Below are positions 26,244-34,536 of a stretch of 64,000 nt of DNA, piece after piece. The stretch lies in assembly GCA_963838385.1 (NCBI GenBank), contig CAWIRE010000006.1, positions 744,001 through 808,000 of the forward strand, in the 5' to 3' direction. This DNA comes from DAHUYF01 sp963838385 (GTDB lineage: Bacteria > Pseudomonadota > Alphaproteobacteria > ATCC43930 > CGMCC-115725). Position 1 is the first letter of the stretch. Every line of letters starts with the position of its first letter. Made by a program: the position numbers and the translations under genes. Below the pieces are notes generated by a model. The model was not told where the DNA came from and did no database searches. It saw only the letters and a list, made by a program, of their open reading frames with translations.

Positions 26244-27248
26244 ATGAGCGGCCTCGGCGGCCTCAACAAATCGCCCAAAGGCGTCGTCATCGGCCTGGTG
26301 CAGCTGCAGCTGCCGGCGATCGCCCATGCCTCCGACATCACCGCCCAGGCGGAGAAGATCTGCGCCATGGTGGCCAAGGCGCGGCGCGGCATGGCGTCGA
26401 TGGACCTCGTGGTCTTTCCGGAATACGCGCTGCACGGGCTCTCCATGGACACCAAGCCCGAGATCCTGTGCCGGCTCGACGGGCCCGAGGTCGCCGCCTT
26501 CACGCGCGCCTGCCGCGACAACCGCATCTGGGGCTGCTTCTCGATCATGGAGGCCAATCCCGACGGCAACCCCTACAACAGCGGCCTCGTCATCGACGAT
26601 GCCGGCGAGCTCAGGCTCTACTACCGCAAGCTCCATCCCTGGGTCCCGGTCGAGCCCTGGGAGCCCGGCGATCTCGGCATCCCCGTCTGCGACGGCCCCA
26701 ACGGCAGCAAGCTCGCGCTCATCATCTGCCATGACGGCATGTTTCCCGAGATGGCGCGCGAGGCCGCCTACAAGGGCGCCGAGATCATGCTGCGCACTGC
26801 CGGCTACACCGCCCCCATCCGCCATTCCTGGCGCGTCAGCAACCAGGCCAATGCCTTCGGCAATCTGATGGTGACGGCCAGCGTCTGCATGTGCGGCAGC
26901 GACGGCACCTTCAATTCCATGGGCGAGGCGATGATCTGCAATTTCGACGGCACGGTCATGGTCGAGGGCGGCGGCATCCCCGACGAGATCGTGACCGCCG
27001 AGGTGCGGCCCGACCTGGTGCGCGAGGCGCGCGAGAGCTGGGGCGTCGAGAACAACATCTATCAGCTCGGCCATCGCGGCTTCGTTGCGGTCCAGGGCGG
27101 CGCCCAGGACTGCCCCTACACCTACATGCGCGACCTCGTCGCCGGCCGCTACCGCCTGCCCTGGGAAGAGCGTGTCGCCGTCACCGACGGCACCTCCTGC
27201 GGCTTCCCCATCCCCAACCGCCCCTATCGCGGAGGCCGTCATGGCTGA
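26244..27248 (+). CDS. amiF: Formamidase (AmiF-like nitrilase superfamily)
   Basis: A 334-residue nitrilase-superfamily amidase closely resembling formamidase AmiF, which splits formamide to formate and ammonia. The Glu-Lys-Cys catalytic set is visible as Glu60 in VVFPEYALHG, Lys129 in YYRKLHPWVPVEPW and Cys162 in IICHDGMFPEMAREAAYKGA; spacing between the last two equals that of Helicobacter AmiF. It sits in a BMP transporter operon just before a biuret-hydrolase-like gene, whose ATG lies within its last codons. Physiological substrate could be a related short amide. Confidence 0.87.
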   Translation: MSGLGGLNKSPKGVVIGLVQLQLPAIAHASDITAQAEKICAMVAKARRGMASMDLVVFPEYALHGLSMDTKPEILCRLDGPEVAAFTRACRDNRIWGCFSIMEANPDGNPYNSGLVIDDAGELRLYYRKLHPWVPVEPWEPGDLGIPVCDGPNGSKLALIICHDGMFPEMAREAAYKGAEIMLRTAGYTAPIRHSWRVSNQANAFGNLMVTASVCMCGSDGTFNSMGEAMICNFDGTVMVEGGGIPDEIVTAEVRPDLVREARESWGVENNIYQLGHRGFVAVQGGAQDCPYTYMRDLVAGRYRLPWEERVAVTDGTSCGFPIPNRPYRGGRHG

Positions 27249-27924
27249 GCGTTTCGTTCCGGCCGATCCTTATCCCTGGCCCTATAACGGCAAGCTCGCG
27301 CCGACCAACACGGCGCTGATCATCATCGACATGCAGACCGATTTCTGCGGCATCGGCGGCTATGTCGACAAGATGGGCTACGATCTCTCGCTCACCCGCG
27401 CGCCGATCGAGCCGATCAAGCGCGTGCTGGCGGCGATGCGCGCCAAGGGTTTCCATATCTTCCACACCCGCGAGGGCCATCGCCCCGACCTCGGCGACCT
27501 GCCGGCCAACAAGCGCTGGCGCTCGCAGCGCATCGGCGCCGGCATCGGCGATCCCGGCCCCTGCGGCCGCATCCTGGTGCGCGGCGAGCCCGGCTGGGAG
27601 ATCATCTCCGATCTGGCGCCGCAGCATGGCGAGCCGATCATCGACAAGCCGGGCAAGGGCTCGTTCTGCGCCACCGATCTCGAGCTGATGCTGCGCCTCA
27701 AGGGCATCGAGAACATCGTGCTCACCGGCATCACCACCGATGTCTGCGTCCACACCACCATGCGCGAGGCGAACGACCGCGGCTTCGAATGCCTGCTGCT
27801 GCAGGATTGCTGCGGCGCCACCGACAAGGGCAATCACGACCACGCCATCAAGATGATCAAGATGCAGGGCGGCGTCTTCGGCTCGGTCTCGGACAGCAAG
27901 ACCTTCCTGGAGGCCTTCGCCTGA
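27241..27924 (+). CDS. biuH: Isochorismatase-family amidohydrolase, probable biuret hydrolase
   Basis: A 227-residue cysteine hydrolase. The Asp-Lys-Cys triad falls at Asp30 (LIIIDMQTDF), Lys136 (PIIDKPGKGSF) and Cys169 (TDVCVHTTMREAND); as I recall the rhizobial biuret hydrolase triad is 36/142/175, the same spacing. Biuret hydrolase yields allophanate, the substrate of the divergent allophanate hydrolase, which is the main reason for the call. Ureidoacrylate amidohydrolase (RutB) is the nearest alternative. It overlaps formamidase by 8 nt and its stop overlaps the ATPase start. Confidence 0.75.
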   Translation: MAERFVPADPYPWPYNGKLAPTNTALIIIDMQTDFCGIGGYVDKMGYDLSLTRAPIEPIKRVLAAMRAKGFHIFHTREGHRPDLGDLPANKRWRSQRIGAGIGDPGPCGRILVRGEPGWEIISDLAPQHGEPIIDKPGKGSFCATDLELMLRLKGIENIVLTGITTDVCVHTTMREANDRGFECLLLQDCCGATDKGNHDHAIKMIKMQGGVFGSVSDSKTFLEAFA

Positions 27925-29438
27925 TGAGCGACCGCGGCGCGCTCGGCATCGAGGCGGTCGCGATGACCAAGCGCTTCGGCGAGTTCGTGGCGCTCGACGA
28001 CGTCACGCTCAAGGTCGCGTCCGGCAGCTTTCATGCGCTGCTCGGCGAGAACGGCGCCGGCAAGAGCACACTCGTCAAATGCATCATGGGCTATTACCAC
28101 CCCGACCAGGGGGCGGTGATCGTCGGCGACCGCGAGCGCAGCATCGACAATCCCCGCGCCGCCCACGCGCTGGGACTGGGCATGGTCTATCAGCATTTCA
28201 CGCTGGTGCCGGCGATGACGGTGGCGGAGAATTTGGTGCTGGCGCGGGCGCAGCTGCCGGCCGTGGTCGATTGGCGGCGCGAGAGCGAAGGGCTCGAGAA
28301 ATTCCTCGACCGCATGCCGTTCCGCGTGCCGCTCGACGTCAAGGTGTCGGCGCTCTCGGCCGGCGAGCGGCAGAAATGCGAGATCCTGAAGCAGCTCTAT
28401 CTCGAGCGCCGCTTCCTGATCCTCGACGAGCCGACCTCGGTGCTGACGCCGCAGGAGGCCGACGAGATGCTGGGGCTGCTGCGCGGCCTCACCGAGCGCG
28501 GCGAGATCACGGTGCTGATGATCACCCACAAATTCCGCGAGGTGATGGCGTTCGCCGACGAGGTGACGATCCTGCGCCGCGGCCGGCTGGCGGCGCATGG
28601 CAAGGTCGCCGATCTCACCCCGGACGACATGGCACGCAGCATGATCGGCGCCGAGGAGCTGACCGCGGCGCCGGCGCGGGTCGACCGGCGCGGCGAGGTG
28701 CGGCTCGAGATCAGCCACCTCGCGGCGCTCGACGATGGCGGCCAGCCCGCCGTGCGCGACCTCTCGCTCTCCGTCCATGCCGGCGAGATCGTCGGCGTCG
28801 CCGGCGTCTCCGGCAACGGCCAGCGCGAGCTCGTCGAGGTGCTGGCCGGGCAGCGCGAGGCGAGCGGCGGCGAGATCCGCATGGGCGGCGAGGTCTATCA
28901 TGCGACGCGCGAGGAGATGCGCCGCCACAAGCTCTCCTGCCTGCCGGAGGAGCCGCTGCGCAACGCCTGCGTCGGCCGCATGAGCGTCGCCGAGAACCTG
29001 GCCTTCCGCGAGTTCGACCGTCCGCCCTTCGCGCTGGGCGGCGCCTGGCTGCGCAAGGGCCGCTTCCGCGAGGAGGCCGAGGGCAAGATCGCGCAGTACC
29101 GCATCAAGACGCGCTCGCCGGAGACGCCGGTCGGCATGCTTTCGGGCGGCAATGTGCAGCGCACCGTGCTGGCGCGCGAGCTCGGCGAGCACGTCGAGGT
29201 GATGATCTCGGCCAATCCCTGCTTCGGCCTCGATTTCTCGGCCGTGGCGCAGATCCATGCCGAGATCATCGCGGCGCGCAACCGCGGCGCGGCCGTCCTC
29301 CTGGTCAGCGGCGATCTCGACGAAATCCTCGAGATTGCGGACCGGATCGTGGTCATGTTTAATGGCCGGCTGGTGCACGAGACGCCGGTCGGCAAGGCCG
29401 ATCTCGTCGAGATCGGCCGCCACATGGCAGGACACTGA
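27924..29438 (+). CDS. BMP-type ABC transporter ATP-binding protein (two ABC domains)
   Basis: A 504-residue tandem ATPase like YufO/NupA. The first domain has Walker A GENGAGKST near residue 43, signature LSAGERQKCEILK and Walker B FLILDEPTSVLTP. The second has GVSGNGQRELVEVLAG as a degenerate Walker A and LSGGNVQRTVLARELG, with a non-canonical Walker B (VMISANPCFGLD), as is usual in sugar- and nucleoside-type tandem ATPases. It shares ATGA with the preceding amidase and completes the transporter. Confidence 0.9.
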   Translation: MSDRGALGIEAVAMTKRFGEFVALDDVTLKVASGSFHALLGENGAGKSTLVKCIMGYYHPDQGAVIVGDRERSIDNPRAAHALGLGMVYQHFTLVPAMTVAENLVLARAQLPAVVDWRRESEGLEKFLDRMPFRVPLDVKVSALSAGERQKCEILKQLYLERRFLILDEPTSVLTPQEADEMLGLLRGLTERGEITVLMITHKFREVMAFADEVTILRRGRLAAHGKVADLTPDDMARSMIGAEELTAAPARVDRRGEVRLEISHLAALDDGGQPAVRDLSLSVHAGEIVGVAGVSGNGQRELVEVLAGQREASGGEIRMGGEVYHATREEMRRHKLSCLPEEPLRNACVGRMSVAENLAFREFDRPPFALGGAWLRKGRFREEAEGKIAQYRIKTRSPETPVGMLSGGNVQRTVLARELGEHVEVMISANPCFGLDFSAVAQIHAEIIAARNRGAAVLLVSGDLDEILEIADRIVVMFNGRLVHETPVGKADLVEIGRHMAGH

Positions 29439-29454
29439 CCCGGATATTGACCGC

Positions 29455-29817
29455 TTGACCGAGAACGCCCTGATCCTGCCGCAGGCGCTGCTGGCGCGTG
29501 ACCCGGCCGGCCGCGCCTGGGAGCCGTTCCGCCCCGGCATCGAGGTCGCCTGGCTCTATCGCAACGGCGATCGCGGCCCGGCGGCGGCCTTCCTGCGCTA
29601 TGCGCCGGGAGCCACGGTGCCGCACCATCTCCATGCGGGATACGAGCACGTCATGGTGCTCGAGGGCTCGCAAAGCGACCAGAACGGCCGCCACCGCGCC
29701 GGTGCGGTGGTGATCAACCCGCCCGGCACCAGCCACGCGGTGGCGAGCGAGGAAGGCTGCGTCGTGCTCATCATCTGGGAGCGCCCGGTGATCTTCACCC
29801 CCGCCCCGGCGGGGTGA
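29455..29817 (+). CDS. Single-domain cupin (ChrR-like)
   Basis: A 120-residue cupin with metal motif 1 VPHHLHAGYEHVMVLEGSQ and motif 2 NPPGTSHAVASEEGCVVLI. It resembles the cupin part of ChrR-type anti-sigma factors without the zinc-binding N-terminus. The most probable start is TTG at 29455, 16 nt after the ATPase stop; no in-frame ATG lies between that stop and the cupin core. As last gene of the nitrogen operon it may bind a metabolite of the pathway, but no function can be assigned. Confidence 0.7.
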   Translation: MTENALILPQALLARDPAGRAWEPFRPGIEVAWLYRNGDRGPAAAFLRYAPGATVPHHLHAGYEHVMVLEGSQSDQNGRHRAGAVVINPPGTSHAVASEEGCVVLIIWERPVIFTPAPAG

Positions 29818-29849
29818 GCGGAGGCCTCACGCACATCGCCGTTTCAGCT

Positions 29850-29877
29850 CCCTCTCCGCCCCTGGGGGCGGAGAGGG
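29850..29877. terminator. Perfect hairpin between convergent genes
   Basis: CCCTCTCCGCCCC at 29850-29862 pairs perfectly with GGGGCGGAGAGGG at 29865-29877 around a 2-nt TG loop. It separates the nitrogen operon from a convergent dehydrogenase and could stop transcription from both sides, though no T-run follows. The arms share CCCTCTCC with the two hairpins that bound the repeat at 1077-1238. Confidence 0.5.
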
Positions 29878-29915
29878 ACTTTCAGCTTCAACACTAGACA
29901 GCTGCGAAACCGCGA

Positions 29916-30761
29916 CTACCCCGGCAGTCGCGCGATCCTGGCGCTCTCGTCCCAGAGCCGCTTGGCGGCCGCATCGTCTTGCGCCGCGGTGGTCGGCGTC
30001 GCCGGGCGGCTCTTGGCGAAATAGCCGCCGCTGACCGAGGCGACCTCGGGCGAGCTCGCGAGATAGACGATGGTCTCGGCCCCCTTCTCCGGGCTGATGG
30101 CAAAGAGATTCTTCGCCACGCCGATGCCGAGGCTGATGAGGCCGCCATTGTTGTCGCCAAAGCGCGTGGCGACGAAACCGGGATGGAGGCAGTTGGCGGT
30201 GACGCCGCTGCCCGCCAGCCGGCGCGCCAGCTCGCGGGTGAAGAGAATATTGGCGAGCTTGGAGCGGCCATAGACGGTGAAGCCGCGATAGTTGCGCGCG
30301 CTCTGGAGATCGTCGAAATCGAGCGTGTTGCCGCGATGCGCGTCGGAGGCGACGCTGACGATGCGCGCGGGCGCCGCCGCCTGGAGGCGGTCGCGCAGCC
30401 GGTTCGACAGCACGAAATAGGCCATGTGGTTGAGCGCGAAGGTGCGCTCGAGCCCGTCCTCGGTGACGCTGCGGCGGCTGAACATGGCGCCGGCATTGTT
30501 GATCAGCACGTCGATGCGCGGCTCGGCGGCGGCGATCTCGGCCGCGAGCCGGTCCATCTCCGCGAGCCGCGACAGGTCGGCGTAGCGGATGGCGAGCTGG
30601 GCGCCCGGCACGCGCGCGCGGATGCGGGCGAGCGCCGCCTCGCCGCGCGCGCGATCGCGGCCGATGAGCACCAGCCGCGCGCCCTGCGCGGCCAGCCGCT
30701 CCGCGGCGATCAGGCCGATGCCCGAGGTGGCGCCGGTGATGACGCAGACCTTGCCCTGCAT
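29916..30761 (-). CDS. Short-chain dehydrogenase/reductase
   Basis: A 281-residue SDR of the retinol-dehydrogenase-like type. The cofactor loop TGATSGIG is at residues 9-16, NNAG at 87-90, a serine in VSVASDA near 136 and the catalytic pair YxxxK at Tyr163/Lys167 (YGRSKLAN). Arg35 in LIGRDRARGE after the second strand suggests NADP preference. The substrate is unknown. It lies 13 nt downstream of a DMT transporter on the same strand and is probably co-transcribed with it. Confidence 0.85.
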   Translation of the reverse strand: MQGKVCVITGATSGIGLIAAERLAAQGARLVLIGRDRARGEAALARIRARVPGAQLAIRYADLSRLAEMDRLAAEIAAAEPRIDVLINNAGAMFSRRSVTEDGLERTFALNHMAYFVLSNRLRDRLQAAAPARIVSVASDAHRGNTLDFDDLQSARNYRGFTVYGRSKLANILFTRELARRLAGSGVTANCLHPGFVATRFGDNNGGLISLGIGVAKNLFAISPEKGAETIVYLASSPEVASVSGGYFAKSRPATPTTAAQDDAAAKRLWDESARIARLPG

Positions 30762-30774
30762 CCGAGCCTCTCCT

Positions 30775-31671
30775 TCAATCGCTGGCCGCGCCGATCCTAG
30801 CGCGTCTCTGCAGCGTATGCTCGCGATAGAGGATATAGAGGCCGCTGCCGATGATCACCGCCGCCCCGATCCAGGTGCCGAGATCGGGCCATTCGGCGAA
30901 GGCGGCATAGCCGATCGCCACGGCGCCGAGCAGCTGGGCGTAGTTGAACGGCGCAATCACCGCCGCCGGCCCCCACTCCAGCGCCTTGACGATGAAATAA
31001 TGGCCGAAGCCGCCGAAGATGCCGAGGCCGATGAACAGCAGCAGGTCGACGGCCGAGCGCGGCGTCTGCCAGAAGAACGGCACGGCAAGGCTGGCGAGGA
31101 CGAAGCCCACCACGGCGATGTAGGTGTTGGAGGTCTCCGCCGAATCGCGCGCCGCCAGGCTGCGCGTCAGGATCTGATAGAGGGCGTTGCAGGCGGCGCT
31201 GATCAGCACCAGGAAGGAGGCGAGATGCACCGCCCCTGCCCCCGGTCGCAGGATGATCAGCGCGCCGATGAAGCCCACGATCACCGCCGCCCAGCGCCGC
31301 GGCCCCACCGGTTCTCCCAGCATCATGAAGGAGAGCGCGGTGATCATCAGGGGCGAGACGAAGCTGATCGCCGCCGCGGTGGGCAGGTCGGTGTAGTGGA
31401 GCGCGGTGAAATAGACGCCGGTGGCGCTCACCAGCAACGCCGAGCGCAGCACCTGGATGCCGAGCCGCTGGGTATAGAACAGCGCGGGGCCGCGGCGCGG
31501 AAAGAAGGCGACGATCATATAGGCGAAATGCCCGGCATAGCGCGCCCAGACGATCTCGACGGTGCTGTAGCTGCGCCCGAGATATTTCGCCGAGGCATTG
31601 AGGCACGGGATGAGCGCCATCGCCAATGCCATGTAAAGCACGGCCCGGCCAATATTGTGTCCACGCGCCAC
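30775..31671 (-). CDS. EamA/DMT-family transporter
   Basis: A 298-residue membrane protein with ten predicted helices in two EamA repeats, for example AVLYMALAMALIPCLNASAK, FVSPLMITALSFMMLGEPVG and the C-terminal AVIAPFNYAQLLGAVAIGYA. Drug/metabolite transporters of this kind export amino acids, metabolites or drugs; the cargo cannot be told. It heads a two-gene unit with the short-chain dehydrogenase. Confidence 0.85.
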   Translation of the reverse strand: MARGHNIGRAVLYMALAMALIPCLNASAKYLGRSYSTVEIVWARYAGHFAYMIVAFFPRRGPALFYTQRLGIQVLRSALLVSATGVYFTALHYTDLPTAAAISFVSPLMITALSFMMLGEPVGPRRWAAVIVGFIGALIILRPGAGAVHLASFLVLISAACNALYQILTRSLAARDSAETSNTYIAVVGFVLASLAVPFFWQTPRSAVDLLLFIGLGIFGGFGHYFIVKALEWGPAAVIAPFNYAQLLGAVAIGYAAFAEWPDLGTWIGAAVIIGSGLYILYREHTLQRRARIGAASD

Positions 31672-31764
31672 GCGACGATATCCCGGAAACCTTCTGCGTC
31701 GCGCGCCACCATAAGGCGCCCGCCGCCTCGGTGCTACCGGACACGACTAAAATTCACCACTCCA

Positions 31765-32565
31765 TCAGGTCAGCGCCGGAATGGTTTCGCGCACCACCTC
31801 CCAGGCGGCGTGGCTCGCCGCGGCCAGCACCGGCCGGTCGATGATGCGCGGATCATAGGGACTGCCGTCGAAAAACCCGGCGATGCCGCCGGCCTCGGCG
31901 ACGATCAGCATCCCCGCCGCGTGATCCCAGGGCAGCGAGCGCGAATGCAGCGAGAAATGCGCGTGGCCGAGCGCGATGGCGCTGTATTCGAGCGCGCTGC
32001 TGCCGAGATTGCGCACCGCGGCGACGCGGCCGCTCTCGGCGAGCAGCTTGCCGGCGCGCGGCCCGGCGGGGGTCCGGCCATAGGCGGCGCCGATCATGCG
32101 CTCGGGGCCAGCTTCGCTGTCGACGGCGAGCCGCCGCCCGTCGGACCAGGCGCCGCTGCCCCGCTCGGCCATCACCATGATGCCGCCGAGCGGATCGTAG
32201 ATCCAGCCGGCGCATACCTCGGCGCGCTGCACCAGCGCCAGGATCACGGCAAAGCCGGGCGCCCCGCGGGCGAAATTGCCGGTGCCGTCGATCGGATCGA
32301 TGACCCAGACCGGCGCGTCGGCGGCGAGCAGGTCGAGACGGCCGGGATCATTCGCCGCGCCTTCCTCGCCCAGGACGACCGACCCCGGCGCCACGCCCCG
32401 GAGCCGCGCTTCCAGCAGCCGCTCCGCCTCGAGATCGGCGATGGTGACGTAGTCGCCGGGCTTCTTCTCCCGGATGTCCTCCTCGCGCAGCTGGCGAAAG
32501 CGCGGCAGGATTGCGGTATCGGCGGTCTCGCGGATGAAGCCGGCGATCGTCTCGGCGTCGGGCAT
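31765..32565 (-). CDS. Inositol monophosphatase family protein
   Basis: A 266-residue member of the lithium-sensitive phosphatase family. The metal site appears as LGEEGAAND near residue 71 and WVIDPIDGTGNFARG near 91-105, with the second motif region SLPWDHAAGMLIVAEAGG near 214. Likely substrates are inositol phosphate, histidinol phosphate or 3'-phosphoadenosine 5'-phosphate; the sequence does not distinguish them firmly. It stands alone between a DMT transporter and a divergent regulator. Confidence 0.85.
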   Translation of the reverse strand: MPDAETIAGFIRETADTAILPRFRQLREEDIREKKPGDYVTIADLEAERLLEARLRGVAPGSVVLGEEGAANDPGRLDLLAADAPVWVIDPIDGTGNFARGAPGFAVILALVQRAEVCAGWIYDPLGGIMVMAERGSGAWSDGRRLAVDSEAGPERMIGAAYGRTPAGPRAGKLLAESGRVAAVRNLGSSALEYSAIALGHAHFSLHSRSLPWDHAAGMLIVAEAGGIAGFFDGSPYDPRIIDRPVLAAASHAAWEVVRETIPALT

Positions 32566-32869
32566 GCCGCTTCCTAGCCGATGCCGGCCCGGAGTTCACG
32601 GGAGAAAAGCTGCGACCCATTATTATGTGCATGATCGTGCCGCCGCTATTCCGACGCGCGCCCGGCAATCGCGGCGACCCCGCCGTGCCGGGCCGCTCGC
32701 CGGCCGGGCGACCGCCGCTGAAAATTCGCGCGCCGCGACAGGGAGCGTCTATCTCCCGAAGCGACGAAAGTGCTACACTTCCGCGTGGTATGGTATGCGA
32801 CCGCCTGTTTTTTGCTAATCCGGGAAAGTCGGCAGCAACGACCCTAGTGGCCAAAAGCGGGGGAAGATC
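32566..32869. other. Intergenic region between divergent genes
   Basis: About 300 bases separate the phosphatase gene from the divergent XRE regulator. No gene is supported. The stretch around 32770-32870 is less GC-rich (GTGGTATGGTATGCG, then TTTTTTGC) and is the likely location of the regulator promoter, but I cannot define -35 and -10 boxes with confidence. Confidence 0.45.
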
Positions 32870-33355
32870 ATGAGCAGTCTCGCCGCCGGGGTACCGGCAA
32901 AAACGCGGCAGCGGCGACGGACCATCATCGTCGACGGCCCGCATCCGATCAACGTCTATGTCGGCACGCGCATCAGGCTGCAGCGCATCATGCGCGGCCT
33001 TACCCAAAGCGAGCTGGCAGAACTGGTCGGAATCAGCTTCCAATCGGTGCAGAAATACGAGCGCGGCGAGAACCGCGTCAGCGCCAGCCGCCTCCACGAA
33101 TTCGCGGCCGCGCTGGACGTCAACGAGCAGTTCTTCTTCGATGGCATCGGCAGCGAGCCGGGCGAGCCGGCCGACATCATGCCGGAGCCGAGCGTCTCCG
33201 CGCTCGAGGGCAAGGAGCTGCATCGCCAGCTCGCCGCGGTGATGCTGCTGGAGGACAAGCGGCTGCGCGGCCTGATCATCCAGCTGCTGAAGCTGCTCAC
33301 GGAGCTGCACCCGCCGCCCGCCGCGGGCGAGCGACCGCCGCGGCACGAAACCTAG
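32870..33355 (+). CDS. XRE-family helix-turn-helix transcriptional regulator
   Basis: A 161-residue regulator with a Cro/CI-type HTH at about residues 30-85: RIRLQRIMRGLTQSELAELV then GISFQSVQKYERGENRVS. This type, with a short unstructured N-terminus and a C-terminal helical tail, is widespread and often multicopy in alphaproteobacteria. A purine-rich site, GGGGGAAG, precedes the ATG. Targets are unknown and there is no adjacent toxin gene. Confidence 0.88.
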   Translation: MSSLAAGVPAKTRQRRRTIIVDGPHPINVYVGTRIRLQRIMRGLTQSELAELVGISFQSVQKYERGENRVSASRLHEFAAALDVNEQFFFDGIGSEPGEPADIMPEPSVSALEGKELHRQLAAVMLLEDKRLRGLIIQLLKLLTELHPPPAAGERPPRHET

Positions 33356-33535
33356 GCGCGGCCCCGCTCCCCGGCCTTGCAATACGGCGGCGTGCCCTTA
33401 TCTTTCGCGCGTCATCTCGCTTTGGCTCGGCCTCGTCACTTCGCTCCTTAGCTGGGCCTCGACCCGGTCCCTTCCAAACGATACTGACCCGTCCGCGCAG
33501 CCGCGCGGCGGCCTGACTTCTTACGGAGACGACGT

Positions 33536-33742
33536 TTGTCTAGCGGCACTGTGAAATGGTTCAATACCACGAAGGGCTACGGCTTCATCGAGCCCGATGA
33601 CGGCACCAAGGATGTGTTCGTGCACATCTCGGCGGTGAGCCGGTCCGGTATCGGCAGCCTGCATGAAGGGCAGCGCGTGAGCTTCGAGCTCGAGCGCGGC
33701 CAGCAAGGCAGGGTTTCGGCGGTCAATCTGAAGCAGATCTGA
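33536..33742 (+). CDS. Cold shock protein, CspA family
   Basis: A 68-residue single cold-shock domain protein. RNP1 is KGYGFIEP and RNP2 is DVFVHISAV, both complete, so it should bind single-stranded nucleic acid. The start is a TTG at 33536, with GGAG about 8 nt before it; no ATG is available. A roughly 180-nt untranslated stretch precedes it, as is usual for cold-shock genes controlled by leader structure, and a strong terminator follows at 33761-33792. Confidence 0.93.
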   Translation: MSSGTVKWFNTTKGYGFIEPDDGTKDVFVHISAVSRSGIGSLHEGQRVSFELERGQQGRVSAVNLKQI

Positions 33743-33760
33743 CCCGCCATCCCCTCGACC

Positions 33761-33792
33761 GGCGGGGCGGCCATCGGCCGCCCCGCCTTTTT
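33761..33792 (+). terminator. Rho-independent terminator of the cold shock gene
   Basis: GGCGGGGCGGCC at 33761-33772 pairs perfectly with GGCCGCCCCGCC at 33776-33787 around an ATC loop and is followed by TTTTT at 33788-33792. It lies 18 nt after the cold-shock stop codon. It is the clearest intrinsic terminator in the window. Confidence 0.9.
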
Positions 33793-33874
33793 CATGTCCG
33801 GCGATCGGCGGCGGCCGCGCGGCTTGCGCCGGCGCCGCGCGGCGCGCGATGATGCGCCGCCACGGGAGGTGGAC

Positions 33875-34480
33875 ATGGACGAGATGCGCGAGCGGCAGCG
33901 GATCCGCGAGGTGGTGGAAAACTGGGTGCTCTGGCGTGATGCCGGCGACTGGGAGCGCTTCCGCAGCGTCTGGCACGAGGATGGCTGGATGATGGCCACC
34001 TGGTTCCAGGGGCCGGCCGAGCGCTTCATCGCGGTGAGCCGCGAGGGCTTCGAGCGCGGCGTCAACATCCTGCATTTCCTCGGCGGCAGCACCATCGAGT
34101 TGCGCGGCGACCGCGCCGTCGCCCAGACCAAGATGCAGATCATGCAGCGCGCGCCGGTCGACGGCGTCCTTTGCGACGTCGTCTGCACCGGCCGCTTCTA
34201 CGATTTCTTCGAGCAGCGCCAGGGCCGTTGGGGCGTGGTGCTGCGCCAGCCGATCTACGAGAAGGACCGGCTCGATCCGCTGGATCCCGCCGCCACGCTC
34301 GCGCTCGACGCCAAGCTGCTGGCCGAATTCCCGGAAGGCTACCGCCATCTGGCATATCTCCAGCACAAGAGCGGCTTCACCGTGAAGCGCGACATGCCGG
34401 GCCTCACGGGGCCGGCGGTCGAGCGGCTCTATCGCGAGGGCGAGGCTTGGCTGCGCGGCGACGCCTTGGCGCCGCGCTGA
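33875..34480 (+). CDS. SnoaL-like (NTF2-fold) protein
   Basis: A 201-residue protein with an NTF2-like/SnoaL fold in its first 140 residues: IREVVENWVLWRDAGDWERF, RSVWHEDGWMMATWFQGP and DVVCTGRFYDFFEQRQGRW. Family members include ring cyclases, dehydratases and proteins with no catalysis. The ATG at 33875 is preceded by GGGAGGTGGAC, which decides it over an upstream in-frame ATG at 33794. It has no obvious functional partner. Confidence 0.75.
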   Translation: MDEMRERQRIREVVENWVLWRDAGDWERFRSVWHEDGWMMATWFQGPAERFIAVSREGFERGVNILHFLGGSTIELRGDRAVAQTKMQIMQRAPVDGVLCDVVCTGRFYDFFEQRQGRWGVVLRQPIYEKDRLDPLDPAATLALDAKLLAEFPEGYRHLAYLQHKSGFTVKRDMPGLTGPAVERLYREGEAWLRGDALAPR

Positions 34481-34536
34481 TCGCTGGCGCCGCGCCGCGA
34501 TTAGGGCATAATCCCCGCGCTACCGGGGGGAGAACG

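Noticed and set aside
27241..27924. Calling this gene rutB
   Set aside because: It lies 18 kb from rutA, and its triad spacing and neighbours (allophanate hydrolase, amide importer) fit biuret hydrolase better.
29850..29877. Strong intrinsic terminator for the nitrogen operon
   Set aside because: The hairpin is perfect but lacks a T-run and belongs to the CCCTCTCC hairpin group, so it is listed only as a possible terminator.
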